The notes under the pieces were generated by a model. The model worked only from the letters and a program-made list of their open reading frames with translations, was not told the DNA's origin and ran no database searches. Position numbers and translations under genes: made by a program. A stretch of DNA of 64,000 nt from Ustilago trichophora (lineage: Eukaryota; Basidiomycota; Ustilaginomycetes; Ustilaginales; Ustilaginaceae). Of the stretch, positions 51,943 through 62,000 are shown in pieces. The stretch covers positions 496,001 to 560,000 of the forward strand of contig OOIN01000002.1 in NCBI GenBank assembly GCA_900323505.1. The letters run 5' to 3'. Each line of letters opens with the position of its first letter. Position 1 is the stretch's first letter.

Positions 51943-54645
51943 ATGGCCAAAGGCGGAAAGACTTCCGGCCGTGCGCCGCAGACTTTCACCGATGCGCCAG
52001 TCACCACCGACCCGCGTTTCTCCAAAGTCCACACCGACCCTCGATTCTTGAAGCCCAAACGCGACGACACCAAGGTCGTAGTCGATGACCGTTTCAAGAG
52101 TCTCTTCGAAGACGACAAGGGCAAGAGGAAGAAGACGGACAAGTACGGGCGGAAGATCACCAAGGGTCAGAGCGATGCGGATCAGATGAAGCGATTCTAT
52201 CGCCTCGAAGAGGATGATTTGGATCCTAGCAGGGCGGAGGAGGACGAGGACGAGGATGAGGATGCGGACAAGGACAGCAGCGATGCCGGTGCCCCCGTGG
52301 ATTATGCTCGTGGTGAGGGCGACCTGGAGAGTAGTTCCGAAGAAGAGTCGTCAGACGAGTCGGAAGATGATGATGACGAGGACTCCGATTCCGAGGGTGA
52401 AGACGAGGATAGCGAGGATGACGATGTTATGATTGGACCCTCCAGTGTCATCGACAGGGAGAGGAGGAAGAAGGCCGCACGCAACGCTCGCTTCGAGGAA
52501 GAGGACGACGATGACGATGGACTTGGATCCGACATCGGCGAGATTGATCTGGACGAAGACGTCGATGAAGCCGTCTACGCTCAGCTCGACGCACAGGCCG
52601 AGCGAGCCATCGCCCAAGGCGGTATCGAAGACGACTCGGACTCGGACGCTGAACCCTCTTCTTCGCGCAAAAAGGGCAAGGGCAAGGAGAAGGCACGCAA
52701 GACCAAGCCCAAATCTTCCAAAAACAAGATTCCCCGAGGTGACGACACCTGCCGCCTCGCCGCCGTCAACCTCGACTGGGACCACGTCCGAGCCAAAGAC
52801 ATCTACAAAGTCTTTAGTAGCATCGTCTCCCCCACCGCCGCCATTTCTGCCGCTGATGCGCTGCAAGCACATCGCCGAGCAGCCGCAGAGGGCGCCTCTG
52901 GCTCCTCATCATCGCGCGCCAAGGCAGCTCCTGCCATCTCGCAGGTGCGAGGCAAGCTCCTCAACGTCCGCGTCTACCCCAGTGACTTTGGAAAAGAGCG
53001 CATGGCAAAGGAGGACCTCGAAGGCCCGCCTCCTCAGATCTTCAAAGGCTCCAAGAACCGTGGCAACGATTCCGACTCTGAAGACGAAAAGGAGATCACT
53101 GCCAAGAGCATCATACAAGTTGACGAGGGCGGAGAATTCGACGAGGAAGCTTTGCGCAAGTATCAGCTCGACCGCCTTCGCTACTACTATGCAGTCGCCA
53201 CGTTTGACAGCAAAGAGACCGCTCGCCACGTCTACAACGAGATTGACGGCACCGAGATGGAGCGCACTGCCAACGTCTTTGATCTGCGTTTCGTGCCCGA
53301 TGGCATGGAGTTCCCTGATGGTGAAGAAGGCCGCGATGTCGAATTCCGTGACGAAGCTACCGAAGATGTGGCCAATTACAAGGGTGTCGATTTCAAGACT
53401 GACGCACTGCGACACTCCCGCGTCAAGCTCACTTGGGATCAGGACGATCCGGAGCGCTCCAAGCTCACCCGTATGGTTGCACGTGGTGGTTTGACCAAAG
53501 AACAGCTCCGTGATGATGATTTCAAGGCCTACCTGGCATCGGATACAGAATCTGAGCCGGACGAGGACGAGATCGCAGCCAAGAATGGACGTGACCGTTT
53601 ACGTGCACTTCTCAACCTCGATGGTCGAGGAGAGGACGGCAGCGGATTTGGCAAGAAAGGCAAGCGCAACGGTGGAGTGTTTGACGACCCACGCCACGAT
53701 GATGACGAGGAGCAGGGAGAGATGCAGATCACATTCATGCCTGGTCTGTCTGAGGCAGCGGCGAAGAAGGCGGCGAATGGTGCCAAGAAGGCCGGTGAGG
53801 ACGAAACCACGCTCGAGAAGTACCTGCGCAAGCAAAAGGAGAAGAAGGAACGCCGTAAAGCCCAGCGCTCTGGTGCTGCTGCGGACGAGGACGGCGAAGA
53901 TGAAGCAGAGCAACCCGTCGACGGAGCAATCGGTAGCACCGAAGCAGGCTTCGACGATCCCTTCTTCAATGAGGATATGGATATGGAAGCTGCGCTTGCT
54001 GCCGAGTTTGGGGAAGGTGGTCCTGCCTCTAAATCCTCCTTCAAGAAGTCTTCTTCCAAGAAGTCCGCCTTGAAGAAATCTACCGCCGACGACGACGAGA
54101 TGGATCCAGCCGAAGCAGCGCGTCAACGCGCCCACCTAACCACTTTGATAGGCGACACCAACGACGAGCTGACCCAAGATGGTCGACAACATTTCGACAT
54201 GAAGGACATTCTTCGTGTCGAGAGCGGCAAAGATGCCAAACGTGCCAAACTCCTCAAGCGGCTGAGCAAGAAGAAGCAGCGCGAGGAGGAAGCGTTCCAG
54301 GAACGCAAAGGTGCGCCTCTGGTTCAAGACTCGTTTGAGATTGATGCAAAGGATGACAGATTTAGTGCGCTTATGGATGACCACAGGTTTGCGATTGACC
54401 CGACGCATCCTGGATTTGCAAAGACAAAGGCGATGCAGACGATCATGGATGAGCGTAGGAAGAGGCTTGATCGTGTGGATGCTGATGGTCAGCCGTTGGA
54501 GAAAGAGAAGGGAGATAAGAAGGCCAGTGCAGGAAAGAAGGACGATGGAGAACTGTCTGCTTTGGTCGAGAAGCTCAAGAGGCGCAACGGTGCGAACAAT
54601 GGCGAGGTTGATCAGCCATCAAAGAGGAGAAAGCGAAGATCGTAG
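51943..54645 (+). CDS. ESF1: Pre-rRNA processing protein Esf1
   Basis: 900 residues from ATG 51943 (ACAATGGCC; MAKGGKTSGRAPQTF). An in-frame ATG at 51757 would add 62 unconserved residues. Esf1 is a nucleolar SSU-processome-associated protein needed for 18S rRNA. Conserved blocks: VTTDPRFSKVHTDPRFLKPK and VVVDDRFKSLFEDDKGKRKK at the start, KRFYRLEEDDLDPSRAEE, the RNA-binding-like core TCRLAAVNLDWDHVRAKDIY with KLLNVRVYPSDFGKERMAKE, LDRLRYYYAVATFDSKETAR, and the NUC153 motif near the end (DDRFSALMDDHRFAIDPTHP with FAKTKAMQTIMDERRKR). Long acidic stretches (about 90-170) and a Lys-rich segment separate them. Longer than yeast Esf1 (about 630) through low-complexity insertions. Single exon. Confidence 0.95.
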   Translation: MAKGGKTSGRAPQTFTDAPVTTDPRFSKVHTDPRFLKPKRDDTKVVVDDRFKSLFEDDKGKRKKTDKYGRKITKGQSDADQMKRFYRLEEDDLDPSRAEEDEDEDEDADKDSSDAGAPVDYARGEGDLESSSEEESSDESEDDDDEDSDSEGEDEDSEDDDVMIGPSSVIDRERRKKAARNARFEEEDDDDDGLGSDIGEIDLDEDVDEAVYAQLDAQAERAIAQGGIEDDSDSDAEPSSSRKKGKGKEKARKTKPKSSKNKIPRGDDTCRLAAVNLDWDHVRAKDIYKVFSSIVSPTAAISAADALQAHRRAAAEGASGSSSSRAKAAPAISQVRGKLLNVRVYPSDFGKERMAKEDLEGPPPQIFKGSKNRGNDSDSEDEKEITAKSIIQVDEGGEFDEEALRKYQLDRLRYYYAVATFDSKETARHVYNEIDGTEMERTANVFDLRFVPDGMEFPDGEEGRDVEFRDEATEDVANYKGVDFKTDALRHSRVKLTWDQDDPERSKLTRMVARGGLTKEQLRDDDFKAYLASDTESEPDEDEIAAKNGRDRLRALLNLDGRGEDGSGFGKKGKRNGGVFDDPRHDDDEEQGEMQITFMPGLSEAAAKKAANGAKKAGEDETTLEKYLRKQKEKKERRKAQRSGAAADEDGEDEAEQPVDGAIGSTEAGFDDPFFNEDMDMEAALAAEFGEGGPASKSSFKKSSSKKSALKKSTADDDEMDPAEAARQRAHLTTLIGDTNDELTQDGRQHFDMKDILRVESGKDAKRAKLLKRLSKKKQREEEAFQERKGAPLVQDSFEIDAKDDRFSALMDDHRFAIDPTHPGFAKTKAMQTIMDERRKRLDRVDADGQPLEKEKGDKKASAGKKDDGELSALVEKLKRRNGANNGEVDQPSKRRKRRS

Positions 54646-55049
54646 CCACAAAATCATCCTTATCCAATATAAACTTTTGTCACGATGCGAATCATTCAGT
54701 GCTCTTCAAATCGCTTTCTTTAGACGTCTTCAAACTTGAGGCAAATGCTGATTTTGTTGTTGATCCAGAGAGATTGTCACGCATGCTCCGAGACGAACAA
54801 ACGGCACACTTTAAGCGCAAACGTGCACCTCTTGAGCGTGAGCAGAAGCGATGAGCACCTTCAACATGTCAGCTGGCGAAAGAGGCATTCTTTCCAAAGT
54901 CGTTTTAATTTAATAGAACCTTCACGGTGGAGCCTGCAAAACTCGCGGTCGAGCGTCATGGGCGATTGATTTGCTTTTTGAGGTTGTGTTTGTCGAAAAA
55001 ATACAAGTACAGAGCTGGCGATGCCGTTTCACCCACAGGGTGTGATCTT
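54646..55049. other. Convergent ESF1 / LSM5 3' spacer
   Basis: 404 bp between the ESF1 stop and the last LSM5 exon; probably both 3' UTRs. Nothing else seen. Confidence 0.5.
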
Positions 55050-55688
55050 TTAGGAGTCTTCAGGACCTTCCGAGCCGGGGATGAGCTGCGAATCACGAGC
55101 AAATACGAAATAGTCATCGTCAGCACACTGAACTTTTGCATCGTCCTCATTGTTGCAAGAACAAAACGTGTTAGAAGGTTTGGAAGATAGTGCTTACCAT
55201 GCAGATGTTGTTACCGTTGAGCAAGGTTTGGCCGAGCTTGGTCTTTTTCTTCTTGCCGTCTGGGGAAGTTTCACTGTTGAAAAAGCGTGCAGAGTGTGAC
55301 AGATGGTCAGATTTTGCTCATATGTATGACAGAGGTGAGGGTTGGTGCATTGATGATGGAGACTTACTACTCTGTAACGTCCTCAAGGACCATGTCTATT
55401 AGCAACGCGACCAGCAACAGAAATGAATGAAGGCAATGTGTCGTCAATATACTTTGTTCTAGCTTTCAAAGAATGTTGCAGCTGTAAGCATGGGAGGCTG
55501 ACAAGATGCTACTCACTGACATAGTCGTCGAAACCCAACAGAGTCCCGCTGAACTCTCGATCAGTCTTCATGATGACCCAGATGCTTGATCCGATACACT
55601 TGTCGATGAGCTCCAAAGGCAGGATTGTAGGCAGAGCTGCTGCAGCTGCGGCGGATCCTGCTGCTGTTGGTTCTCCTGGAGGTGCCAT
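55050..55688 (-). CDS. LSM5: Sm-like protein Lsm5 (four exons)
   Basis: Four exons, in gene order 55517-55688, 55368-55395, 55198-55273 and 55050-55085, give 103 residues. All introns have GT..AG ends (GTGAGT, GTAAGT, GTAAGC donors) and phases 1, 2 and 0 fit together. Lsm5 is part of the Lsm1-7 ring in mRNA decay and the Lsm2-8 ring on U6 snRNA. After an Ala-rich start the Sm1 motif is [19 protein letters not shown], then [20 protein letters not shown] and EDVTEYE, and Sm2 is [15 protein letters not shown]. Exon 2 is only 28 nt. Exon 3 begins with the second part of the Tyr codon. Each exon alone is too short to stand out, and only splicing yields a recognisable protein. Divergent with BUD13. 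Confidence 0.95.
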
Positions 55689-56044
55689 GTTGGAGTGTGT
55701 GTGCTATGGTGGTTGTGTTGAGTGGAAGAAGTGTAGGAAGAGAGATTCTCAAATGGTATTGAAAGAGTAGCGAGTGTTGGTGAGGCGCGTGCGATGTTGC
55801 TTTTCCGACTTCCGGAGATTTTTTCACAGTTGAGCTTGACACCTCCTGATGGCTCTCCACTTGTAGCTCTGTCCTGTACAGTACTCAACGCATAGCTGAT
55901 AGTCTTGAGCCCGTCACTCGACCAGCTTGACGACCGCCAAAGCTACCCCTTAACAAGCCTGTACACCAACTCTGACTTGTTCTACAACAACCAGTAGCAT
56001 CCAACCTCGCAATCGCCTTACTGAAGGCGAACATTGGCAGCAGC
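55689..56044. promoter_or_regulatory. Divergent promoter of LSM5 and BUD13
   Basis: 356 bp between the divergent ATGs of two splicing genes. It contains TGTACAGTACTC at about 55875-55886, a near-palindrome seen elsewhere in the window. Confidence 0.5.
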
Positions 56045-57061
56045 ATGCCAGATCCAAACTTGCAAGCCTACCTAGCTACGCACTACCTTTCTGGCCCAAA
56101 AGCCGATGCAATCCTCGCACGTACCTCTGACTCTGAGGTCAAAGTGAAGCGGAAGAAGAAGCGACCCAAGACGGATGCCTCTGAATCTGCCTCCTCGTCA
56201 TCTGGGATAGTGTTTAAGGACGATTCGGAGTCATGGATGACCACAGCGCCTGAGGAGGAGGAGGAAGACGGGCTGACGCCTCAAGTCATTGGCAGTGCTT
56301 CCGTGGAAGCCGGGAAGAAGGGCTTTCGAAAGGTTGGCGGGTCAGGATTTAACCAGAAAGAGGAGGATATACCCGTTGAAGCGGGTTCGTCAACACAACC
56401 AACAGCAGCAGCGGCAGGTGACGAGCCAACAACAGAATTTCGGGCAGGCTTACGGACAAAGGAAGAGATGAAAGCGGCTCGTTTGGCCAGAGAGGAGCGG
56501 AAGAAGCGCGAAGCAATCTCCTCTTCCTCGTCATCTCACCTCACACCACATGCGGGCTCCGACGATGATGAGGAAGCAGCTAGACTAGCCCAAACCACCG
56601 TCTATCGCGACAACTCGGGCCGAGTCATCGATATTGCCGCCTTCGAAGCCGAACAAGCCGCTCTCGAGCGCTCTCGTCAGCTCAAAGAAGCCGAACGCAA
56701 AACATGGTCTCAAGGTCTAGTCCAAAAACAACAACAACAAGCGGCACGCTCCCAACTCCAATCCGTTCAATCCCAAGGCATCGCTCGTCGCGCCACCGAT
56801 GAAGACTACATTTCCCATTTTAAACAGCAGGAGAGAGCCGATGATCCCGCACTCGCTTTCCTAACCAAGAAAAGGGTAAAGGGTCCACAGAAGCCAAAGT
56901 ATAAGGGTCCCTATCCACCAAATCGATTCAATATCGCTCCTGGATACAGATGGGATGGTGTGGATAGGGGGAATGGGTTTGAAAAAAAGTTGTTCGAGAG
57001 GAAGAGTGCCCTACAAAGGAGAGAACAGGAGGCTAGGGCTTGGGGCCAGTCCGATATGTGA
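56045..57061 (+). CDS. BUD13: Pre-mRNA-splicing factor Bud13 / Cwc26 (RES complex)
   Basis: 338 residues, single exon, ATG at 56045. Bud13 with Ist3 and Pml1 forms the RES complex, which binds the activated spliceosome and aids splicing and nuclear retention of pre-mRNA. The N-terminus has LQAYLATHYLSGPKADAIL and a Lys/Arg-rich patch (KVKRKKKRPKTD). An acidic Ser/Gln-rich middle with coil-forming segments follows (TVYRDNSGRVIDIAAFEAEQ). The conserved C-terminal block is LAFLTKKRVKGPQKPKYKGP, then YPPNRFNIAPGYRWDGVDRG and NGFEKKLFERKSALQRREQE, the segment that holds Ist3 in yeast. Complete. Convergent with the membrane protein gene. Confidence 0.93.
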   Translation: MPDPNLQAYLATHYLSGPKADAILARTSDSEVKVKRKKKRPKTDASESASSSSGIVFKDDSESWMTTAPEEEEEDGLTPQVIGSASVEAGKKGFRKVGGSGFNQKEEDIPVEAGSSTQPTAAAAGDEPTTEFRAGLRTKEEMKAARLAREERKKREAISSSSSSHLTPHAGSDDDEEAARLAQTTVYRDNSGRVIDIAAFEAEQAALERSRQLKEAERKTWSQGLVQKQQQQAARSQLQSVQSQGIARRATDEDYISHFKQQERADDPALAFLTKKRVKGPQKPKYKGPYPPNRFNIAPGYRWDGVDRGNGFEKKLFERKSALQRREQEARAWGQSDM

Positions 57062-57390
57062 TGCCCTCTCACCCCCTTACCTCTGCACTGCATCGTCCGC
57101 CCGGTTCTGAGAATACATGTCATCGTTCCGCACTCCGTCTATATACCCTAGCCTAACTCAATAAAATGCACAAGTTCGCAAACGAAGAAGACATCGAAAT
57201 CAAAAGAAATGATTGTGTGCGGTGTGAGATACAAATACAGATGAGGACTCGGCCTCGAACATATAGGATTCCGCCTCGTAGGGCGACAAATCCTTGCAAC
57301 TGCCAATGTCGTGCGACGAGGGCAAATATGAGTAGAAATACAGAGTAGTCTCAGCTGAATGAAGACCAAAGAGATGGTGTGCTTGTGTGT
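57062..57390. other. Convergent BUD13 / membrane protein 3' spacer
   Basis: 329 bp; probable 3' UTRs, nothing further recognised. Confidence 0.5.
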
Positions 57391-59031
57391 TCAGGCCTCG
57401 CTCGACTTGGCAGGCGAGGAGGCAGCAGTCCCCTCTTCGACCTCTTGCAAGCTTCCATCCCGTGGAACCGACCTGCTGGAGCCGAGGCGGTGGATACGTC
57501 CCGTGCCGCTGCTGCCTGGGCGACTGCCTGGACGGCTTGCATTGGGGGTTGGCGAATTGCCGTCGAGCAACGAGGCACTAGCTTTGCGAGTAGGACCATC
57601 GTGCTTGTCCATGCCATTGGTGGGGGCAAAGAGAGTGGCGTCCGAGGAGCGCCGAGACTCGTACTGTTGCAAGGCGTAAGCGACAGGAAACTCGAGCGAG
57701 ATGCCGTCGACAGTGCCGGGTGTACCGGTGTTGTACTTGACATCGGCGTGTTTGTCGGCGTCGCTGGCGTGATGTGCCGACGACTTCGGAGAGATGTCGC
57801 CGGAATGTCTACCGTGGGTGACGACACCGATACTATCAGTGACAATGGGAGCGACACCTGGTGCGGGGGAACTCATTTCGGTAGCAGGACTGCCGAGATG
57901 ATTGGCACCGCGGCGTCTGGAGTCTATCGAAGGCAGGCGTGACGTGAGAAAGTTGGGCCTCGACGGTGTGCTCGTCTCCGACATGATGGACTCGAGGGCA
58001 GGTACATGGCGAGTATCGCGTGTCGGCGTGGCGCCGGTTGCAAAGGGATCGTTGGCGTCTCGCATGCCAGGAAGCACGGCATTGTCGGGGGCAAGGTCGT
58101 CGGTGAAGCGGTCTTCTCTCCACTTGTAGGCACTGGATAAGGAGGCGAGGACGGCGCCGAAAGCCTGAACATACACATTGGCGACGAGCATGAAGCCCAT
58201 GTCGACGGCTGATAGCGAGAGCGCTTTGGAAAGCACAAGCGCCAGAGCGTAGATGGTGGGCAGAACGTAGCCAAAGGCAATAGCGAACATGATCTGTTTG
58301 GACCATCGCGCTGCGGGGTGGGACTTTTTGCTCATCAACTCATTGTCGCGACGACCGAGATGCCAGTAGCGCCATAGGAGGAAGACGGATGCGTAGACGG
58401 TGTCGACGAGCTGGAAGATGAGAGTAAAGAGGTTGCTCGTGTCGTTGGCGGCTTTGGAGACAGTGTAGCCAAAGCCACTTGCCTGATAGGCCACTGACGA
58501 GTTGTGGAGGGTGATGCTAATGGTGGTGAGCCGCGCGATCTTCATGAGGGTGGGCAGAATACTGATGACTATGCGCTTCTGTCTGCTGGCCAGTGTTGGT
58601 GGGTAGAAAGAAAGCAAACGAAGCTGGATGGCAAAGTGGGTGATGAGAGGCACAATGTAGAGCATGGCTGTTGAGGACATCCAGAGGCGGAACATGGTGT
58701 CTTCGGAGACATTGCCGAAGAGTTGGTAAGCCCAGAAGACTGTGTTGAGGGTGGAGCCGAGCAAGCCTCCGAGCATAGCAAAACCGAGCACCCAGACAAA
58801 GGGGAGACGGCGCTTTTGCGGACTGAGACCATTCTTGAAAAGAACGGCACAGAGAAGGACAAAGAGAAGCGTGGCAAACATGGAGTAGAGAATGATGTAG
58901 GTGACGCCATTGCGGACGAGTTCAACCGGGACATATTGAGCCGCTGAGGTCTGGTTGTTGGCTGCGTTCTCGACGACGAGCAAGATGCGATGTCGCCAGG
59001 CGATATCCTGCTTCCACGTCGAGTCGGACAT
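57391..59031 (-). CDS. Seven-helix membrane protein with long Ser-rich tail, function unknown
   Basis: 546 residues from ATG 59031 (MSDSTWKQDIAWRHR); the codon six residues upstream is TTG. Seven hydrophobic segments are visible at about 40-62, 75-97, 110-132, 145-165, 195-217, 245-267 and 272-295, for example GVTYIILYSMFATLLFVLLC and FGYVLPTIYALALVLSKALS. The N-terminus is short and carries NQTS (possible glycosylation). The C-terminal 250 residues are hydrophilic and rich in Ser, Thr, Pro and Asp (SRPGSRPGSSGTGRIHRLGS), a likely phosphorylated cytosolic tail. This is a GPCR-like layout, but I do not recognise an opsin (no Lys in helix 7 context), pheromone receptor, Pth11 or cAMP-receptor signature. 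Uncharacterised fungal membrane protein; receptor role is inference only. Confidence 0.83.
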   Translation of the reverse strand: MSDSTWKQDIAWRHRILLVVENAANNQTSAAQYVPVELVRNGVTYIILYSMFATLLFVLLCAVLFKNGLSPQKRRLPFVWVLGFAMLGGLLGSTLNTVFWAYQLFGNVSEDTMFRLWMSSTAMLYIVPLITHFAIQLRLLSFYPPTLASRQKRIVISILPTLMKIARLTTISITLHNSSVAYQASGFGYTVSKAANDTSNLFTLIFQLVDTVYASVFLLWRYWHLGRRDNELMSKKSHPAARWSKQIMFAIAFGYVLPTIYALALVLSKALSLSAVDMGFMLVANVYVQAFGAVLASLSSAYKWREDRFTDDLAPDNAVLPGMRDANDPFATGATPTRDTRHVPALESIMSETSTPSRPNFLTSRLPSIDSRRRGANHLGSPATEMSSPAPGVAPIVTDSIGVVTHGRHSGDISPKSSAHHASDADKHADVKYNTGTPGTVDGISLEFPVAYALQQYESRRSSDATLFAPTNGMDKHDGPTRKASASLLDGNSPTPNASRPGSRPGSSGTGRIHRLGSSRSVPRDGSLQEVEEGTAASSPAKSSEA

Positions 59032-62000
59032 GGTGGATGAGCAAGACAAGCCTCGCTGGAGATTAAGCTGAAACGACGTTGAAGATCAAGCGAAAGACGG
59101 TTGCCGTGTTGTGGTCTACAGAAGGTGATGCGGCATGAGGTGGTAACTGCGTAGCGATGGAGAGATGAGAGTATGAGAACAAGTCGCTGGTGGATCAAGT
59201 TGGTTGAGTGTTGTCGGTGCAAAGTATGTCGAAATGATATGGAATAGAAGGTAGGCGAGGGTTGAGATGATGGGTGTAGGGAAGGTTTAGAGTCACGACA
59301 CTGTCAAAAGATGAAGACGATGGGAGAGGAGAGTTGGTGGAAGCAGGTTGTATAAAGGTCTAGAAAGGCATGTGCTGCTGGTCGGAGAAATCAAGGCTGT
59401 GGGATGGGAGCGCTGCAGGGATTGGCAGTTGGGTGTGGACGCCTCTACTGTAAAGCGGTCGGGATGCAGGCGGGTATGAGGAGAGACTGCCGAAGGGTTA
59501 GGAATGGGGTGCGAGGTGTTGCAAGCGAAAGATGAGAGAGTAGAGATGTGTGAGGTGAAGGAAGATGGCGTTGGGGAGACGAGGGGAGAAGCCACCCAAA
59601 AACGTAGGCTGAGAGGTCCAGGAGGGAAGCGGCGGCTAGGTTTGACGCAGCTGCGGAGAGGTGTCGCCTGTCAAGAGCGGAGAACGCGAGTAGAGCAACT
59701 CTAGCGGCGAGGCTTGGCTTGGTCGGTTGCATTGACGGGAAGGCTGGCAAAGCAAGAGGTCGAGGCAAGGGCCAGTAAGAGCGCAAGCTAAGAGAACTAA
59801 CTTAGCCTGGAATCCCCAAAGAGAGAGGCCGAGTCTGAGGCTTGTGCGCCTTTGAACAAAGCGGCAGAAAAAACAAGAAAAAAAGGGGGGGAGGAGCGGC
59901 GAATGCAATCCTCCGAGTCTAGTTCAATTAGCGGTGGTGGCGGCTGCAGGTGCTGCAAGATTGTTGAGCCAGGTCGACAAGGGCATGGAACATTGAGTGG
60001 ATGTACGATTGAGGCGTAGAATGCTGCAATGGAAGCGTCGTCTGCAGAAAGTCAGAAACCAAATCAGACGGGATAGCGCAGCTGCTTTAAGGAAAATGAG
60101 CTCTTTGCAGTTGACCAACACACAAAAGTCACACTTTTTCTTTCTCTTTTTTTGTTTCCCCTCCCTCCGGTGAGACACCATGGCAGATGAGTTGGGAGAA
60201 GAGGACGAGGCGAACACTGTGTGACGCCGAATAGGGCCTAGGACGAGAGCGAGGACCATGGTGCCAAGCGAGGAGACTAAGCAGCCAGCATCAAAAAGGG
60301 CGCACAGCCGAGACTTGACTGAAATCAATTTAATTTCACTCGAGAAAGAAAATAAAAGGAAACAGAAAGGTACACAGAGTGACAAAACTCTCATTCTGGT
60401 CCAGAGTCGAAAGGGTGCGAGCGCTTGTCATGAGTGCAAGAAAAACGCACCGAGCCAGCGCCTGATTTGTCTCAGAGTTCATCATTAACGAGGCCAGCAA
60501 CTGGTGAGTCCAAGCCTTTGTTTTTTTTTTTTACCAAAAAAGAAAACTACGGCTGAAATCGCCTCGCCGTCGAAGCGAGATGGGCTTTGGAATCTCTGCA
60601 TGTTAGCGATAATTTGACTAGTTACTGTGAACTTCACAACAGAGTGCTTGCGACGAAATCAACCGAACGACCCAAAGGGGATGCAAGTTGGGCTTGTAGA
60701 CCAATCTGGTGCTGTGTTGGCGCTTCATCAATGCAACCAAGAAGACGTTCCCGTTGAATTGTTGCTTGCTTGTTCAATAAGTTTGCATCGATTCATCTTT
60801 TCATGTGGGTCGGCCAGCTTTCGTATTGGCAGCAGAACGTCATGTTGACCAAGTCCCACCGTTTCTCGCCTTTGCTATGTGATGGGACCGAGCTACGGTA
60901 CGAGGTGCATAAAGCTTGGATCGCACCGTCGGAAGCGCTTCATCGACAATCCAGCATCATGCTACTTTGGGCCAAACCAAGAAAACAAGGTTCCCATGCA
61001 CCCTCTTGGGCCTTTGGTTTTCTGGCTGCAGTTCGGGTCTTGGAACCATCGCTTGATTGCAACCTTTGCCAAGCTGCATTAGCAACAAGTGGCGCTCAGG
61101 ACGCAGCCAACGCGATGCAGCGTCAAGCTGCCTCAATGATAGCTTCTGCATTCTGTAGTACAGTACAACACAATATGTAGATCGATGCTGTCATGTACAT
61201 ACAATTCGGCAAAATAGATGCACTGCTCTGGACCACAAAATACGTTTCACATCCTTCTCTCACACTCTGTTCAGCAGCAGCAGCAGCAGCATCAAATCGT
61301 GTGGATGGGAGCTTATGTCGATGCCGACGGCGTGTATGATTTTGCTTAGGAAGCTATTGTGCTCACGAGCTGACACGGCAAGAGTGATGCAGAGAGTTAG
61401 TCCAATTGACCGGCGGACGGCCAAAGAAGCGCACAGGGATGACTTTTCGCTGTCAGAGCGCTTACGCTTTCGGACGAGGCTCTTTTGAATTCGAGATTTG
61501 CGCTTCATCAAGATTCTTATTGAGGGCCGAGATTCCAAAAATTCGGCTGGTAATTGAAAATTTTCATACGGCAGCGCCTTTCTCCCTCTGTCTCTGCGGG
61601 GCATCAGTTACAGTCATTCCCATTTAGCACTGCCCGGGCGCCCGCGGAGAGAGAGAGAGGGTGAGAGAAGTGCGAGTGAGAGTGAGAGAGCGTTTTTCGA
61701 TTCAGATCAAAATTCACCCCCTTGCAGTCGAATACTCTCACAGAGGTCTGCCTCTTTTTTTCTCTTTCTTCCCAGGATTTCCGAGCCCACCACTCTGTGA
61801 ATAACTCTACAGGAAAAACATCTGCAGCCCACCATCAGCGGAGTTCCATTCTGTCGGAAATCGGTTAGGAATTGCAAAATCCCGCCCCTGACAAGCCTAT
61901 TGTGTCACCTCCGGATTCGTTCAACCCGAGCGAAATATAACGATGTCTGTGGACCCTGCCTGCCTGCCTGCCTGCTCGCCTGCCTACCTGCCTCGAAAGA

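Noticed and set aside
60770..61180. 136-codon open frame in the last gene-poor region
   Set aside because: No motif, no promoter-like context, and a similar-quality frame overlaps on the other strand.
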